From Arthrobacter sp. ISL-72 (GTDB lineage Bacteria > Actinomycetota > Actinomycetes > Actinomycetales > Micrococcaceae): a stretch of 64,000 nucleotides of DNA. The notes below the pieces were generated by a model. It ran no database searches. It was not told the origin of the DNA and was given only the letters and a program-made list of their open reading frames with translations. Positions 56,296 to 64,000 of the stretch are shown piece by piece (within the stretch, counting starts at the first letter, position 1; the number at the start of each line of letters is the position of its first letter). A program made the translations under genes and the position numbers. The stretch is from contig NZ_JAGGPP010000009.1 in assembly GCF_018613755.1 (NCBI RefSeq), forward strand, positions 154,430 to 218,429, written 5' to 3'.

Positions 56296-57678
56296 ATGAC
56301 AGGCACCGCCCCCACCGCACCGGTTCCGTCGGCATCGGCTGCGGACGCCACTCACTGGCCAGCACCGTTCGCCGAAACACCAGTCAACGCGACGGTCACC
56401 GTCCCGGGCTCCAAGTCGCTGACCAACAGGTATCTGGTTCTTGCGGCCCTGGCCGACGGCCCGTCCCGCCTCCGGGCACCCCTGCATTCGCGCGACTCCG
56501 CCCTGATGATCCAGGCCCTGCGCCAGCTGGGAGCCGGCATTCGGGAAGTCCCGGGCGACGGCTCGTTCGGGCCCGATCTAGAGATCACTCCCCTCAGCCC
56601 GACCGCCACTGCCGCCGATACCGCCATCGACTGCGGACTCGCCGGAACAGTGATGCGCTTTGTCCCCCCGGTGGCTGCACTCCGCAAGGGTGCCACCGTT
56701 TTCGACGGCGACCCGCACGCCCGCAAGCGGCCGATGGACACCATTATCGAGGCACTGGCTGCCCTCGGCGTCGAGGTCCGCGCCGAAGACGGAACGCGGC
56801 CGGCGTCGCTGCCCTTCGCAGTGGACGGCACCGGGGAAGTGCGCGGCGGCCACCTGGTGATTGACGCGAGCGCTTCGTCGCAGTTCGTGTCGGCGCTGCT
56901 CCTGGTCGGCTCGCGCTTCAGGGAAGGCCTGCACCTCGAACACGTGGGCAAGCCCGTGCCCAGCCTGGACCACATCAACATGACCGTGGCAGTGCTGCGG
57001 GAAGTCGGTGTTTCCGTCGACGACTCCGTCCCCAACCACTGGGTTGTTGCGCCGGGCCCCATCCGGGCCTTTGACCGCCGGATTGAACAGGATCTGTCCA
57101 ACGCCGGCCCTTTCCTCGCCGCAGCACTGGCAACAGGCGGCACGGTCCGCATCCCCAACTGGCCCGCACCCACTACCCAGGTGGGCGATCTGTGGCGCAG
57201 CATCCTGAGCGAGATGGGTGCCACGGTCACGCTCGCCGACGGGACATTGACCGTTAGCGGCGGCCCCGAAATCAAGGGCGCCGACTTCGCGGACACCAGC
57301 GAACTTGCGCCGACCGTCGCCGCCCTGTGTGCCTTGGCCACCGGCCCCTCGCGGCTTACCGGGATAGCGCATCTCCGGGGCCATGAGACGGACAGGCTCG
57401 CCGCGCTCGTCACCGAAATCAACCGCCTTGGCGGGGATGCCGAGGAAACCGCTGATGGCCTGGTGATCCGGCCCGCAAAGCTCCATGGCGGCGTCGTTCG
57501 CAGTTATGCGGACCACCGCATGGCCACGGCCGGAGCCATTCTGGGCCTCGCGGTCCCCGGCGTGGAAGTCGAAGACATCGGCACCACCGCCAAGACCATG
57601 CCGGACTTCCCGCAACTGTGGGAAGCCATGCTGCACCGGCAGCCGGGCCAGCAGACGGAACAGGCCAGTGGGGCGTAG
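56296..57678 (+). CDS. aroA: 3-phosphoshikimate 1-carboxyvinyltransferase (EPSP synthase)
   Basis: The 460-residue enzyme joins shikimate-3-phosphate and phosphoenolpyruvate in the aromatic pathway. The active-site Pro-Gly-Ser-Lys-Ser-Leu-Thr-Asn-Arg is at 37-45. The PEP loop reads Leu-Ala-Gly-Thr-Val-Met-Arg-Phe rather than the Asn-Ala-Gly-Thr-Ala-Met-Arg of E. coli, as usual in actinobacteria. The conserved Lys/Arg-Pro-Met-Asp and Asp-His-Arg-Met-Ala motifs are intact. It begins 6 bases after the doxX stop. Confidence 0.96.
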   Translation: MTGTAPTAPVPSASAADATHWPAPFAETPVNATVTVPGSKSLTNRYLVLAALADGPSRLRAPLHSRDSALMIQALRQLGAGIREVPGDGSFGPDLEITPLSPTATAADTAIDCGLAGTVMRFVPPVAALRKGATVFDGDPHARKRPMDTIIEALAALGVEVRAEDGTRPASLPFAVDGTGEVRGGHLVIDASASSQFVSALLLVGSRFREGLHLEHVGKPVPSLDHINMTVAVLREVGVSVDDSVPNHWVVAPGPIRAFDRRIEQDLSNAGPFLAAALATGGTVRIPNWPAPTTQVGDLWRSILSEMGATVTLADGTLTVSGGPEIKGADFADTSELAPTVAALCALATGPSRLTGIAHLRGHETDRLAALVTEINRLGGDAEETADGLVIRPAKLHGGVVRSYADHRMATAGAILGLAVPGVEVEDIGTTAKTMPDFPQLWEAMLHRQPGQQTEQASGA

Positions 57679-58783
57679 CACCGGTTCCTGGGATGAGTCC
57701 GATATCCGGATCCGTCCCAACAAAAAGGGTTCGCGTCCCCGGACCAAGGACCGCCCCAGCCATGACGACGCCGTGACCGGCCGCATTATCACCGTGGACC
57801 GCGGCCGCTACACGGCGGTGGTCGGCGAAGATACCGGGAACGAACGCACCGTCATCGCCGCCCGGGCCCGCGAACTGCGCCGTTCGCCGGTGGTGGCCGG
57901 GGACTTCGTGTCGCTGGTGGGGGACGTCTCCGGTGCGCCGGACACCCTGGCGCGACTCGTGAAGATCCAGGACCGCCGCACGCTCCTGCGGCGCAGTGCC
58001 GATGACACGGACCCCGTCGAGCGGGCGGTGGTGGCAAACGCCGACCAACTCGTGGTGGTGGTTGCCGCTGCCAATCCCGAACCGCGCACCGGCTTCATTG
58101 ACCGCGCCCTGGTGGCGGCCTACGACGCCGGGATCGAGCCGCTGCTGCTCGTCACCAAGGCGGACGTCAAGGACCCCACCGAGCTCCTGTCCAACTACCG
58201 GCATCTGGACTTCCCCGTGATCATCAGCCGGACAGCGGACGCCTCCGCCTCCGGCATTGATGCCCGCTCCGACGACGGGCTGTCTGCACGCCTGGACGGG
58301 GAGGCAGTGTCGCAGCTGCGTGCCCATCTTGACGGCAAGGTCACCGTGATGCTGGGCCATTCCGGTGTGGGCAAGTCCACCATGGTCAACGCCCTTACCG
58401 GCGCTGAGCGCGCCACCGGAGGCGTCAATGCGGTCACCGGCCGGGGACGGCACACATCTTCGTCGGCGCTGGCCCTGCGGATCAGTGACGCCCCGGCCGG
58501 GAGCTGGATCATTGACACGCCCGGTATCCGGTCCTTCGGCCTGGCCCATGTGGATCCGGACCGGATCCTGCGCTCCTTCCCCGATCTCGAACCGGGCACG
58601 GATGCCTGCGAACGCGGCTGCAAGCATGATGTCTCCGCCGTCAACTGCGGAGTGGACGCCTGGGTCGCCGAAGGACAGGCAGGCCCCTCCGGTGCAGCGC
58701 GCCTGGCGTCCCTGCGCCGGTTGCTCGGCACCGATCCCCGGATGGAAGCGCAGGAAACCAAGGAACTCGGCACCGTTTCGTAG
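57668..58783 (+). CDS. rsgA: Ribosome small subunit-dependent GTPase A
   Basis: The 371-residue circularly permuted GTPase assists late 30S maturation. After an N-terminal OB fold come G4 (Thr-Lys-Ala-Asp), G1 Gly-His-Ser-Gly-Val-Gly-Lys-Ser at about 229-236 and G3 Asp-Thr-Pro-Gly-Ile-Arg. A C-terminal zinc knuckle follows (Cys-Glu-Arg-Gly-Cys-Lys-His-Asp then Cys near 313-326). The GTG at 57668 overlaps the end of aroA by 11 bases and gives the typical Ser-Trp-Asp-Glu-Ser-Asp N-terminus. aroA-rsgA is a conserved actinobacterial pair. Confidence 0.93.
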   Translation: MGRSTGSWDESDIRIRPNKKGSRPRTKDRPSHDDAVTGRIITVDRGRYTAVVGEDTGNERTVIAARARELRRSPVVAGDFVSLVGDVSGAPDTLARLVKIQDRRTLLRRSADDTDPVERAVVANADQLVVVVAAANPEPRTGFIDRALVAAYDAGIEPLLLVTKADVKDPTELLSNYRHLDFPVIISRTADASASGIDARSDDGLSARLDGEAVSQLRAHLDGKVTVMLGHSGVGKSTMVNALTGAERATGGVNAVTGRGRHTSSSALALRISDAPAGSWIIDTPGIRSFGLAHVDPDRILRSFPDLEPGTDACERGCKHDVSAVNCGVDAWVAEGQAGPSGAARLASLRRLLGTDPRMEAQETKELGTVS

Positions 58784-58881
58784 CGGCATCAGGCCCGCCG
58801 TACCGGTGGTTTGCCTCGGACGACCGTCGACGGGCAGCAGGGCCAAGGGCATGAGGTCCCGCCACCCGGGCCCAGAGACGG

Positions 58882-58887
58882 TAGTTT
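58882..58887 (+). promoter_or_regulatory. -10 element of hisN, leaderless start
   Basis: TAGTTT is followed by six bases and the ATG of hisN, predicting a transcript that begins at the start codon. Confidence 0.45.
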
Positions 58888-58893
58888 GGAACC

Positions 58894-59706
58894 ATGACCC
58901 AAGCCGCTTCAAGCTACAACGATGACCTGCGCCTCGCCCATGTCCTGGCCGACTCCGTCGACTCCCAGACCATGAGCCGTTTCAAGGCGCTGGACCTTCA
59001 GATTGAAACCAAACCGGACCTGACACCGGTCACGGACGCTGACAAGGCCGCTGAAGAGTCCATCCGCGGGCAGCTCTCCCGTTCCCGTCCCCGCGACGCC
59101 GTGCTCGGCGAGGAGTTCGGCAGTTCCGGACATGGTTCACGGCGCTGGATCATCGATCCGATCGACGGCACCAAGAACTTCGTCCGGGGCGTGCCGGTTT
59201 GGGCCACCCTGATCGCCCTCGTGGATGAGGGCGAGCCGGTGGTCGGCCTGGTCAGCGCGCCGGCACTCGGCAAGCGCTGGTGGGCCGCGAAAGGTGCCGG
59301 CGCCTACATGGGACGGTCCCTGGCTGCTGCAACGCGGCTGAAGGTCTCGAACGTGTCCAGGCTGTCGGATGCGTCCCTGTCATATTCGAGCCTTGGCGGC
59401 TGGAAAGACCGCGGCAACCTGGACGAGTTCCTGGGCCTCACCGAGGAAGTCTGGCGGACCCGCGCCTACGGTGACTTCTGGTCCTACTGCATGGTGGCCG
59501 AGGGATCGGTGGACATCGCCTGCGAGCCCGAGCTGAACCTCTACGACATGGCGGCGCTCGTACCGATCGTCACCGAAGCCGGCGGCCGCTTCACCTCGCT
59601 GGAGGGCGTGGACGGACCCTTCGGCGGCAACGCGCTCGCCACCAATTCCATCCTCCACTCGGAAGTCCTGAAGCGGCTGAACCCGGAGCTCGACGACCTC
59701 CTCTGA
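58894..59706 (+). CDS. hisN: Histidinol-phosphatase, inositol-monophosphatase family
   Basis: The 270-residue Mg2+-dependent phosphatase has Gly-Glu-Glu-Phe-Gly at 72-76, Asp-Pro-Ile-Asp-Gly-Thr-Lys-Asn at 88-95 and a C-terminal Glu-Leu-Asn-Leu-Tyr-Asp near 212-217 in place of the usual Trp-Asp motif. Length and motifs match HisN of Corynebacterium and relatives, which completes histidine synthesis by dephosphorylating L-histidinol phosphate. A true inositol monophosphatase role cannot be excluded. A strong terminator follows. Confidence 0.88.
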   Translation: MTQAASSYNDDLRLAHVLADSVDSQTMSRFKALDLQIETKPDLTPVTDADKAAEESIRGQLSRSRPRDAVLGEEFGSSGHGSRRWIIDPIDGTKNFVRGVPVWATLIALVDEGEPVVGLVSAPALGKRWWAAKGAGAYMGRSLAAATRLKVSNVSRLSDASLSYSSLGGWKDRGNLDEFLGLTEEVWRTRAYGDFWSYCMVAEGSVDIACEPELNLYDMAALVPIVTEAGGRFTSLEGVDGPFGGNALATNSILHSEVLKRLNPELDDLL

Positions 59707-59769
59707 GGCGTACGGACTGCCAGAGGCAATTACGTCCGCGGCGCACATTGGATAGCAAAGCAGAATAAT

Positions 59770-59813
59770 CGACGGCGGGCTCCCCTCCCCAGGGGACGTC
59801 CGCCGTCGTTTAT
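59770..59813 (+). terminator. Intrinsic terminator of hisN
   Basis: A 9-base outer stem (59770-59778 with 59800-59808) over a CCCC/GGGG inner stem is followed by TTTAT. Confidence 0.8.
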
Positions 59814-59904
59814 TCGGCCGGACCCCTGTTCTTCCTGCGGGCGTAACAAAGGGCTTAATAATTGGCGCAGCTTTCCCGCAGCACCGCGAATGTCCTAATC
59901 TCGA

Positions 59905-59992
59905 AACAGGTCACGAGTGCCAGCGCGAAACCCCGGTTTGCTGGCCGGCAACCCTCCATTCGCGGTGGGGTGCCCCGGGTGACGACCAGGCC
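59905..59992 (+). ncRNA. SAM-IV-type S-adenosylmethionine riboswitch
   Basis: The segment carries GGTCACGAGTGCCAGC, GCTGGCCGGCAACC and GGGGTGCCCCGGGTGACGACC in order, the conserved parts of the actinobacterial SAM-IV aptamer as I know it. GGTC at the 5' end pairs with GACC at the 3' end to close it. A hairpin at 60018-60039 just before the gene start, and the GAGG ribosome binding site next to GGTCCCC, could be the expression platform. High SAM is expected to lower expression of the next gene. Confidence 0.82.
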
Positions 59993-60056
59993 GGTCCGGA
60001 ACGGACGCGGCAAGCGCGGATCCCCGGAGCGAGGGGTCCTTTACAGTGAGGTCCCC

Positions 60057-61484
60057 ATGACTACTGCCACTTTCCCCGCAAACTCCGGAACCACGTCCGC
60101 AACCGCCGCGGGCCTTCTGGACGGCCGCTTCACGGTTGCCAAGCGCCCCCTCTCCGCCGTCACCGGGGCAGAGATCCAGGCCCCGCTGATCCAGGGCGGC
60201 CACGTCCGCTACGCGAACCTCGACTACGGCGCATCCGCTCCGGCCCTGTCCGTTGTGTCTGCGTACCTGAACGAGATCCTGCCGTATTACGCCAGCGTGC
60301 ACCGCGGAGCCGGCTACGCGTCCCAGATCAGCACCTCGGTGTACGAAAACTCCCGCAGCATTGTCCGCGGCTTCGTCGGCGGCCGCCCGGACGATTCCGT
60401 CATCTTCACCCGGAACACCACCGACTCGCTGAACCTGCTGGCCGGCTGCCTGCCGGTGGCGGACGGACGCCACACGGGTGAAGTCCTCTACCTCGACATC
60501 GAGCACCACGCCAACCTGCTCCCGTGGCAGGGCGTACCGCACCGCAGCGTTGTTGCCGCCCCCACAATCAGCGCCACCATCGAGAACCTGCGCTCGGAGC
60601 TCCGGCAGGGGGACATCAGCCTGCTGGCCGTCACCGGCGCCTCCAACGTCACCGGCGAAATCCTCCCCATTCGGGAACTGGCCGCCCTGGCACACGAACA
60701 CGGCGCAAGGATCGTTGTGGACGCGGCGCAGCTGGCCCCGCACCGCCGCATCGACATCGCTGCGGACGACGTCGACTACCTCGCCTTCTCGGGCCACAAG
60801 CTCTACGCACCGTTCGGTGCGGGTGTCCTTGTGGGCAGGCCGGACTGGCTCGACGCGGGCACGCCGCACCTGGCCGGCGGCGGAGCCGTCCGTGAAGCGC
60901 GGCTGGACAGCGTCAGCTGGGCCACGGGGCCGGCCCGGCACGAGGGCGGTTCGCCCAACGTGCTCGGCGCCGCCACCCTTGCCCGCGCCACCCAGGTCAT
61001 CGGAGCGCTTGACCCTGAGCTGTGGCATGCCCACGAGACCGCCATCCGGTCCTTCCTCGTTGAAGGCCTCCGGAAGATCGACGGCGTCACCGTGCACCAG
61101 ATCTTCAGCGACACCGACCAGGCCACCGACACCATCGGCGTGGTCAACTTCTCGGTGGAGGGCTACGACGCGGGACTCGTTGCCGCATACCTGTCCGCCG
61201 AGCACGGGGTCGGGCTCCGTGACGGCCGCTTCTGCGCCCATCCGCTGCTCAAGCGTCTGGGGCTTCCGTCCGGCTCCCTTCGCGCCAGCTTTGGCGTCGG
61301 CTCCAGACTGGAGGATGCCCAGCGGCTGCTCGCCGGCATCGAGGAACTCCGCCGGACCGGCCTCGGCTGGGACTACGTGGTGGATTCGGGCCGCTGGGTG
61401 CCGGCCAACGACACTCGCACCTACCCGGACTGGGCACCCAACACCCCCGGCACCGCGGGTGCGGCGCCCTGCACGGAAGACTGA
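60057..61484 (+). CDS. Class V aminotransferase, cysteine desulfurase-like
   Basis: The 475-residue PLP enzyme has the Schiff-base Lys in Ser-Gly-His-Lys-Leu-Tyr-Ala-Pro-Phe-Gly and the preceding Val-Asp-Ala-Ala-Gln-Leu-Ala-Pro-His-Arg. A Cys near residue 392 in Arg-Asp-Gly-Arg-Phe-Cys-Ala-His-Pro stands at the position of the catalytic Cys of SufS. That suggests cysteine desulfurase or selenocysteine-lyase type chemistry rather than transamination. A SAM-IV riboswitch upstream ties it to sulfur or methionine metabolism. No suf genes are adjacent. Exact substrate unknown. Confidence 0.83.
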   Translation: MTTATFPANSGTTSATAAGLLDGRFTVAKRPLSAVTGAEIQAPLIQGGHVRYANLDYGASAPALSVVSAYLNEILPYYASVHRGAGYASQISTSVYENSRSIVRGFVGGRPDDSVIFTRNTTDSLNLLAGCLPVADGRHTGEVLYLDIEHHANLLPWQGVPHRSVVAAPTISATIENLRSELRQGDISLLAVTGASNVTGEILPIRELAALAHEHGARIVVDAAQLAPHRRIDIAADDVDYLAFSGHKLYAPFGAGVLVGRPDWLDAGTPHLAGGGAVREARLDSVSWATGPARHEGGSPNVLGAATLARATQVIGALDPELWHAHETAIRSFLVEGLRKIDGVTVHQIFSDTDQATDTIGVVNFSVEGYDAGLVAAYLSAEHGVGLRDGRFCAHPLLKRLGLPSGSLRASFGVGSRLEDAQRLLAGIEELRRTGLGWDYVVDSGRWVPANDTRTYPDWAPNTPGTAGAAPCTED

Positions 61485-61547
61485 CGGCGCGCCGCGTGCG
61501 GTAAATTCGAGGGGTAAGAAAACCAGCCTGCCCGAAGGAGACTGCAC

Positions 61548-62321
61548 GTGGCACGGGGAGGCCCCAAACTGCACCGCCACCGCCGGCACGAGCTCGGCCA
61601 GAGCTTCCAGGACGGCGGCGAGCACTATGACCGCGTCCGCCCGGGGTACCCGGCAGACTCCGCCAACTGGCTGATTGGAAGCGTCGGCGGGATGGCCGGG
61701 GCAGCTGCTGCCGCGGACATCGGCGCCGGAACGGGCAAGTTCACCGCCTTGCTGGTGCAGCGCGGACTGACGGTTGCCGCCGTCGACCCATCGCCGGACA
61801 TGCTCGCCCAGCTGCGGCTCGTACTTCCCGGAGTTCCCGCCACGGAGGGCACCGCAGAGTCCACCGGTCTCGCCGACGGGGCGTTCGACCTCGTCAGCGT
61901 TGCCCAGGCGTGGCACTGGTGCGACCCCCTGCCGGCCAGCACGGAGCTTTCCCGCATCCTCCGCCCCGGCGGCGTGCTGGGGCTGATCTGGAACCAGCTG
62001 GATACGTCCGTTCCGTGGGTTCACCGGCTCTCGCGGATCATGCACGCCGGGGACGTTCACAAACCACACTTCCGCCCGACGGTCGGGCCGGAGTTCACGG
62101 GGCTCGAGAGCCACCTGACGCGATGGGAAGATCCGGTAACCACCGGAGACATCATCGAATTGGCCAAATCCCGCAGCTACTACCTCGCCGCCGGCGAAGG
62201 CGCCCGCGCCAAAGTCCGGGACAACCTGGATTGGTACCTCCACGAGCATCTGGGGCACTCCCCTGCGGACGTCATCGGACTCCCCTACCTGACCCAGACG
62301 TGGCGGGCATTCAAGGCATGA
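61548..62321 (+). CDS. Class I SAM-dependent methyltransferase
   Basis: The 257-residue protein has motif I Ala-Asp-Ile-Gly-Ala-Gly-Thr-Gly-Lys-Phe-Thr near residue 56, motif II Val-Asp-Pro-Ser near 78 and Phe-Asp-Leu-Val-Ser-Val-Ala-Gln-Ala-Trp-His-Trp near 111, which resembles the methyltransferase-11/25 group. GTG start with GAAGGAG. It follows the riboswitch-controlled gene by 63 bases on the same strand, so co-transcription is possible. The methyl acceptor is unknown. Confidence 0.85.
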   Translation: MARGGPKLHRHRRHELGQSFQDGGEHYDRVRPGYPADSANWLIGSVGGMAGAAAAADIGAGTGKFTALLVQRGLTVAAVDPSPDMLAQLRLVLPGVPATEGTAESTGLADGAFDLVSVAQAWHWCDPLPASTELSRILRPGGVLGLIWNQLDTSVPWVHRLSRIMHAGDVHKPHFRPTVGPEFTGLESHLTRWEDPVTTGDIIELAKSRSYYLAAGEGARAKVRDNLDWYLHEHLGHSPADVIGLPYLTQTWRAFKA

Positions 62322-62339
62322 GTCCCGCAGGCAAAGCGG

Positions 62340-62345
62340 TAGGCT
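62340..62345 (+). promoter_or_regulatory. -10 element of the DtxR-like gene, leaderless start
   Basis: TAGGCT is separated by seven bases from the GTG start, predicting a leaderless or near-leaderless mRNA. Confidence 0.55.
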
Positions 62346-62352
62346 TGGACTC

Positions 62353-63066
62353 GTGAAGACCAGCGCGCCCTCCTCCTCCATCGAGGACTACGTCAAGGTC
62401 ATCTACTCCTTCACGGAGTGGCAGGACAAGCCCATCACGTCCTCGCAGCTGGCACAGCGGCTCGGCGTCGCCAACTCCTCGGTCTCCGAAATGGTCCGCA
62501 AACTCAAGGACCAGGGCCTGGTCGACCACAAGCCGTACAGTGCCATCACGCTCACGGCCGACGGCATCCGGCTGGCGCTGTCCATGGTGCGGCGGCACCG
62601 CCTCATCGAGACCTACCTCGTCCAGGAACTGGGTTACAGCTGGGACGAGGTCCACGACGAGGCCGAGCTCCTGGAACACGCCGTGTCTGACACCTTCATC
62701 GAACGGATGGCCGGCAAGCTGGGCAATCCGCTCCGCGACCCGCACGGTGATCCGATTCCGGCAGCAGACGGAACCGTCCACATGCCCCGCGCGCACCGCA
62801 TGAGTGAACTCGACGAGGGCCACACCGGCCGGATTACCAGGATCAGCGACGAAAACCCCGAACTCCTGCGCTATCTTTCCGCCCAGGCGATTGACCTCGA
62901 TGCCGACATCGAAGTCCTCGGCCGGAAACCGTTCGGCGGGGCCCTGGTGGTCCGGATCGGCACTGCCGGAGCCGACCGGGAGTTCGATCTGGCCGACGAG
63001 GTGTCGTCAGCGCTGTGGGTGCACAGCGACGCACTCCATGCCGGGTGCCGGCTGGCGGACGCCTGA
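62353..63066 (+). CDS. DtxR/MntR-family metal-dependent regulator
   Basis: The 237-residue protein has a DtxR winged helix (residues 1-65, with Ser-Gln-Leu-Ala-Gln-Arg-Leu-Gly-Val-Ala-Asn-Ser-Ser-Val-Ser-Glu-Met-Val) and a metal-binding dimer domain (about 66-140, including His-Arg-Leu-Ile-Glu-Thr-Tyr-Leu and Asp-Glu-Ala-Glu-Leu-Leu-Glu-His). A C-terminal FeoA/SH3-like domain (about 155-235) follows. The three-domain form is closer to the actinobacterial DtxR/IdeR/MntR group. The choice between iron and manganese is not settled by sequence alone. A fluoride-channel pair lies directly downstream. Confidence 0.85.
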   Translation: MKTSAPSSSIEDYVKVIYSFTEWQDKPITSSQLAQRLGVANSSVSEMVRKLKDQGLVDHKPYSAITLTADGIRLALSMVRRHRLIETYLVQELGYSWDEVHDEAELLEHAVSDTFIERMAGKLGNPLRDPHGDPIPAADGTVHMPRAHRMSELDEGHTGRITRISDENPELLRYLSAQAIDLDADIEVLGRKPFGGALVVRIGTAGADREFDLADEVSSALWVHSDALHAGCRLADA

Positions 63067-63080
63067 ATGGTGCCGCCCCA

Positions 63081-63500
63081 TTGAAAGCCGTGGCAGGCCC
63101 GGGGTGGCGGGCGTGGGCGGCGGTGGCTGTCGGGGCACTCGCGGGGACGGAACTCCGGTACGGTTTGGGGTTTCTCTTTCCGGACGCTGCCGGGGCGATT
63201 CCGTGGACCACCCTGACGATCAATGTTCTCGGAAGCTTCGTCCTTGCTGCCCTCACCACCCTGTGGATAGCGCGGCCGCACACAGCCTTCTGGCTGAGGG
63301 CCGGAATCGGCCCCGGTCTGCTGGGATCCTTCACCACCTTCTCCGCAGTGGCCTTTTCCGTTGACCAGCAGGCACGCGCAGGACAGCACATAACCTGGCT
63401 GATCTATCTCGGGCTTTCGGTGGTCCTCGGGCTCGGCGCGGCCGCCGCCGGCTGGAAGGCCGGCAAGGCCCTAAGCGACCGGACCGGAGGAGCCTCGTGA
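63081..63500 (+). CDS. fluC: Fluoride ion transporter FluC/CrcB, first subunit
   Basis: The roughly 139-residue protein has four membrane helices and the Fluc motifs Gly-Thr-Glu-Leu-Arg-Tyr, Thr-Ile-Asn-Val-Leu-Gly-Ser-Phe and Gly-Ser-Phe-Thr-Thr-Phe-Ser. It exports F- as a dual-topology dimer or as a heterodimer with the next gene. The start is uncertain: TTG at 63081 or GTG at 63090, neither with a good ribosome binding site. It follows the DtxR-like gene by 14 bases, and no fluoride riboswitch is seen. Confidence 0.88.
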   Translation: MKAVAGPGWRAWAAVAVGALAGTELRYGLGFLFPDAAGAIPWTTLTINVLGSFVLAALTTLWIARPHTAFWLRAGIGPGLLGSFTTFSAVAFSVDQQARAGQHITWLIYLGLSVVLGLGAAAAGWKAGKALSDRTGGAS

Positions 63501-63856
63501 CAGCTGTGCTGGTGGGCATCTTTGGCGTTGCCGGGGGCCTGCTGAGGTTCTCCATCGACACATGGTTCGCGCACCGCTCGGGAACCCGCCGGCACTGGCC
63601 CTGGGCAACGCTGCTGGTGAATGTCGTCGGATCGCTCATCATCGGACTGTCCGTAGGAGTCAGCGGACGGCTCGGGCTCGGCGAAGAATGGCATGCGGCG
63701 ATGGCCACGGGTTTGGCCAGCCGCCTGACGACGTTCAGTTCCTGGACCACTGCTACAATCCGGCTCGTCAGCGAAGTGCGGTACCTGGCAGCGGCCCTAA
63801 ACGTCGTCGTGAATCTCGTAGCCGGGCTCAGCGCTGCCGCACTAGGAGCCTGCTGA
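63497..63856 (+). CDS. fluC: Fluoride ion transporter FluC/CrcB, second subunit
   Basis: The 119-residue protein has four helices with Gly-Gly-Leu-Leu-Arg-Phe, Leu-Leu-Val-Asn-Val-Val-Gly-Ser and Leu-Thr-Thr-Phe-Ser-Ser-Trp. The helix 3 break reads Gly-Leu-Ala-Ser-Arg-Leu instead of the common Gly-x-x-Gly-Gly. Its GTG overlaps the stop of the first subunit (GTGA), as in Gram-positive species with paired Fluc subunits that assemble as a heterodimer in opposite orientations. Confidence 0.88.
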   Translation: MTAVLVGIFGVAGGLLRFSIDTWFAHRSGTRRHWPWATLLVNVVGSLIIGLSVGVSGRLGLGEEWHAAMATGLASRLTTFSSWTTATIRLVSEVRYLAAALNVVVNLVAGLSAAALGAC

Positions 63857-64000
63857 ATTAGTGGGTTTCGTGGTCTCTGGGCAGTCGGTCTTTTCTTGCG
63901 GCAGCGGTGTGGTTCCTGATTGAACGGATCTACTGGGCGCCGCTCCGCAGTTGGCTGGGGCGTCCATGAAGGCTTTGCGGTTCCTAGTGTGAGGCCCTGG
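63857..64000. other. Window end with no recognised feature
   Basis: The last 144 bases hold no convincing reading frame, hairpin or mobile-element end that I can name. It is too short to judge. Confidence 0.5.

Noticed and set aside
59895..62381. Open frame of 828 codons on the minus strand across the riboswitch, aminotransferase and methyltransferase
   Set aside because: It runs through three well-supported plus-strand features and has low-complexity, frame-shadow composition.

Overview
The window is a contiguous, gene-dense piece of a high-GC Gram-positive chromosome. Frequent GTG/TTG starts, a fused Kgd-type 2-oxoglutarate dehydrogenase, an RsrA/SigH thiol-redox pair, a GuaB1 paralogue, a 24-residue bL37 ribosomal protein and a SAM-IV riboswitch all point to Actinomycetota. 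Gene content and protein style fit Micrococcaceae (Arthrobacter/Pseudarthrobacter-like); this taxonomic call is inference from content, not a database match. No CRISPR array, rRNA operon, insertion sequence or prophage was recognised.

Layout. 1-8.6 kb (minus strand) holds the complete F1Fo ATP synthase operon (atpI-like, atpZ-like, atpBEFHAGDC), followed by a DUF2550 gene and the start of a membrane protein. 8.7-24 kb (mostly minus) is the classic actinobacterial housekeeping order argS-lysA-hom-thrC-thrB-rho-prfA-prmC-tsaC-(GT26)-wecA-like, with a GT2 glycosyltransferase on the plus strand. rpmE, expected between rho and prfA from the mycobacterial order, is absent, and a large nested palindrome occupies that gap. 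24-27 kb is a three-gene flavin-based electron-transfer cassette (FMN-binding lipoprotein, ApbE, RnfD-like/FNR fusion). It is followed by tRNA-Arg(CCG), a protealysin-type M4 protease with an emfourin-like inhibitor gene, and a GlxA-type regulator.

30-38.5 kb carries hrpA, a HIT protein, a Zn alcohol dehydrogenase, a divergent sulfur pair (mercaptopyruvate-type sulfurtransferase and Cds1-like cysteine desulfhydrase) and a metallo-beta-lactamase-fold hydrolase. 38.5-42 kb is a zinc module (zur convergent with znuACB) with a 39-bp near-perfect palindrome upstream of znuA. 42-46 kb has two CNNM/CorC membrane proteins downstream of guaB1. 46-50 kb is kgd. 50-54 kb carries an SGNH-like protein lacking the catalytic serine, a lipoprotein serine hydrolase, and a DUF4097-PadR pair with twin palindromic operators.

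54-64 kb holds bL37, rsrA-sigH with a consensus SigH/SigR promoter overlapping a divergent doxX promoter, aroA-rsgA, hisN, a SAM-IV riboswitch with a cysteine-desulfurase-like aminotransferase, a methyltransferase, a DtxR/MntR-like regulator and a fluC pair.

Several genes (argS, the alcohol dehydrogenase, the cds1-like gene, the metallo-hydrolase, the DtxR-like gene, hisN) have a TAnnnT -10 element 6-7 bases before the start codon, which predicts leaderless mRNAs. The best candidates for follow-up are the flavin cassette, the protease/inhibitor pair, the nested palindrome at the rpmE position, the Zur palindrome and the overlapping sigH/doxX promoters.
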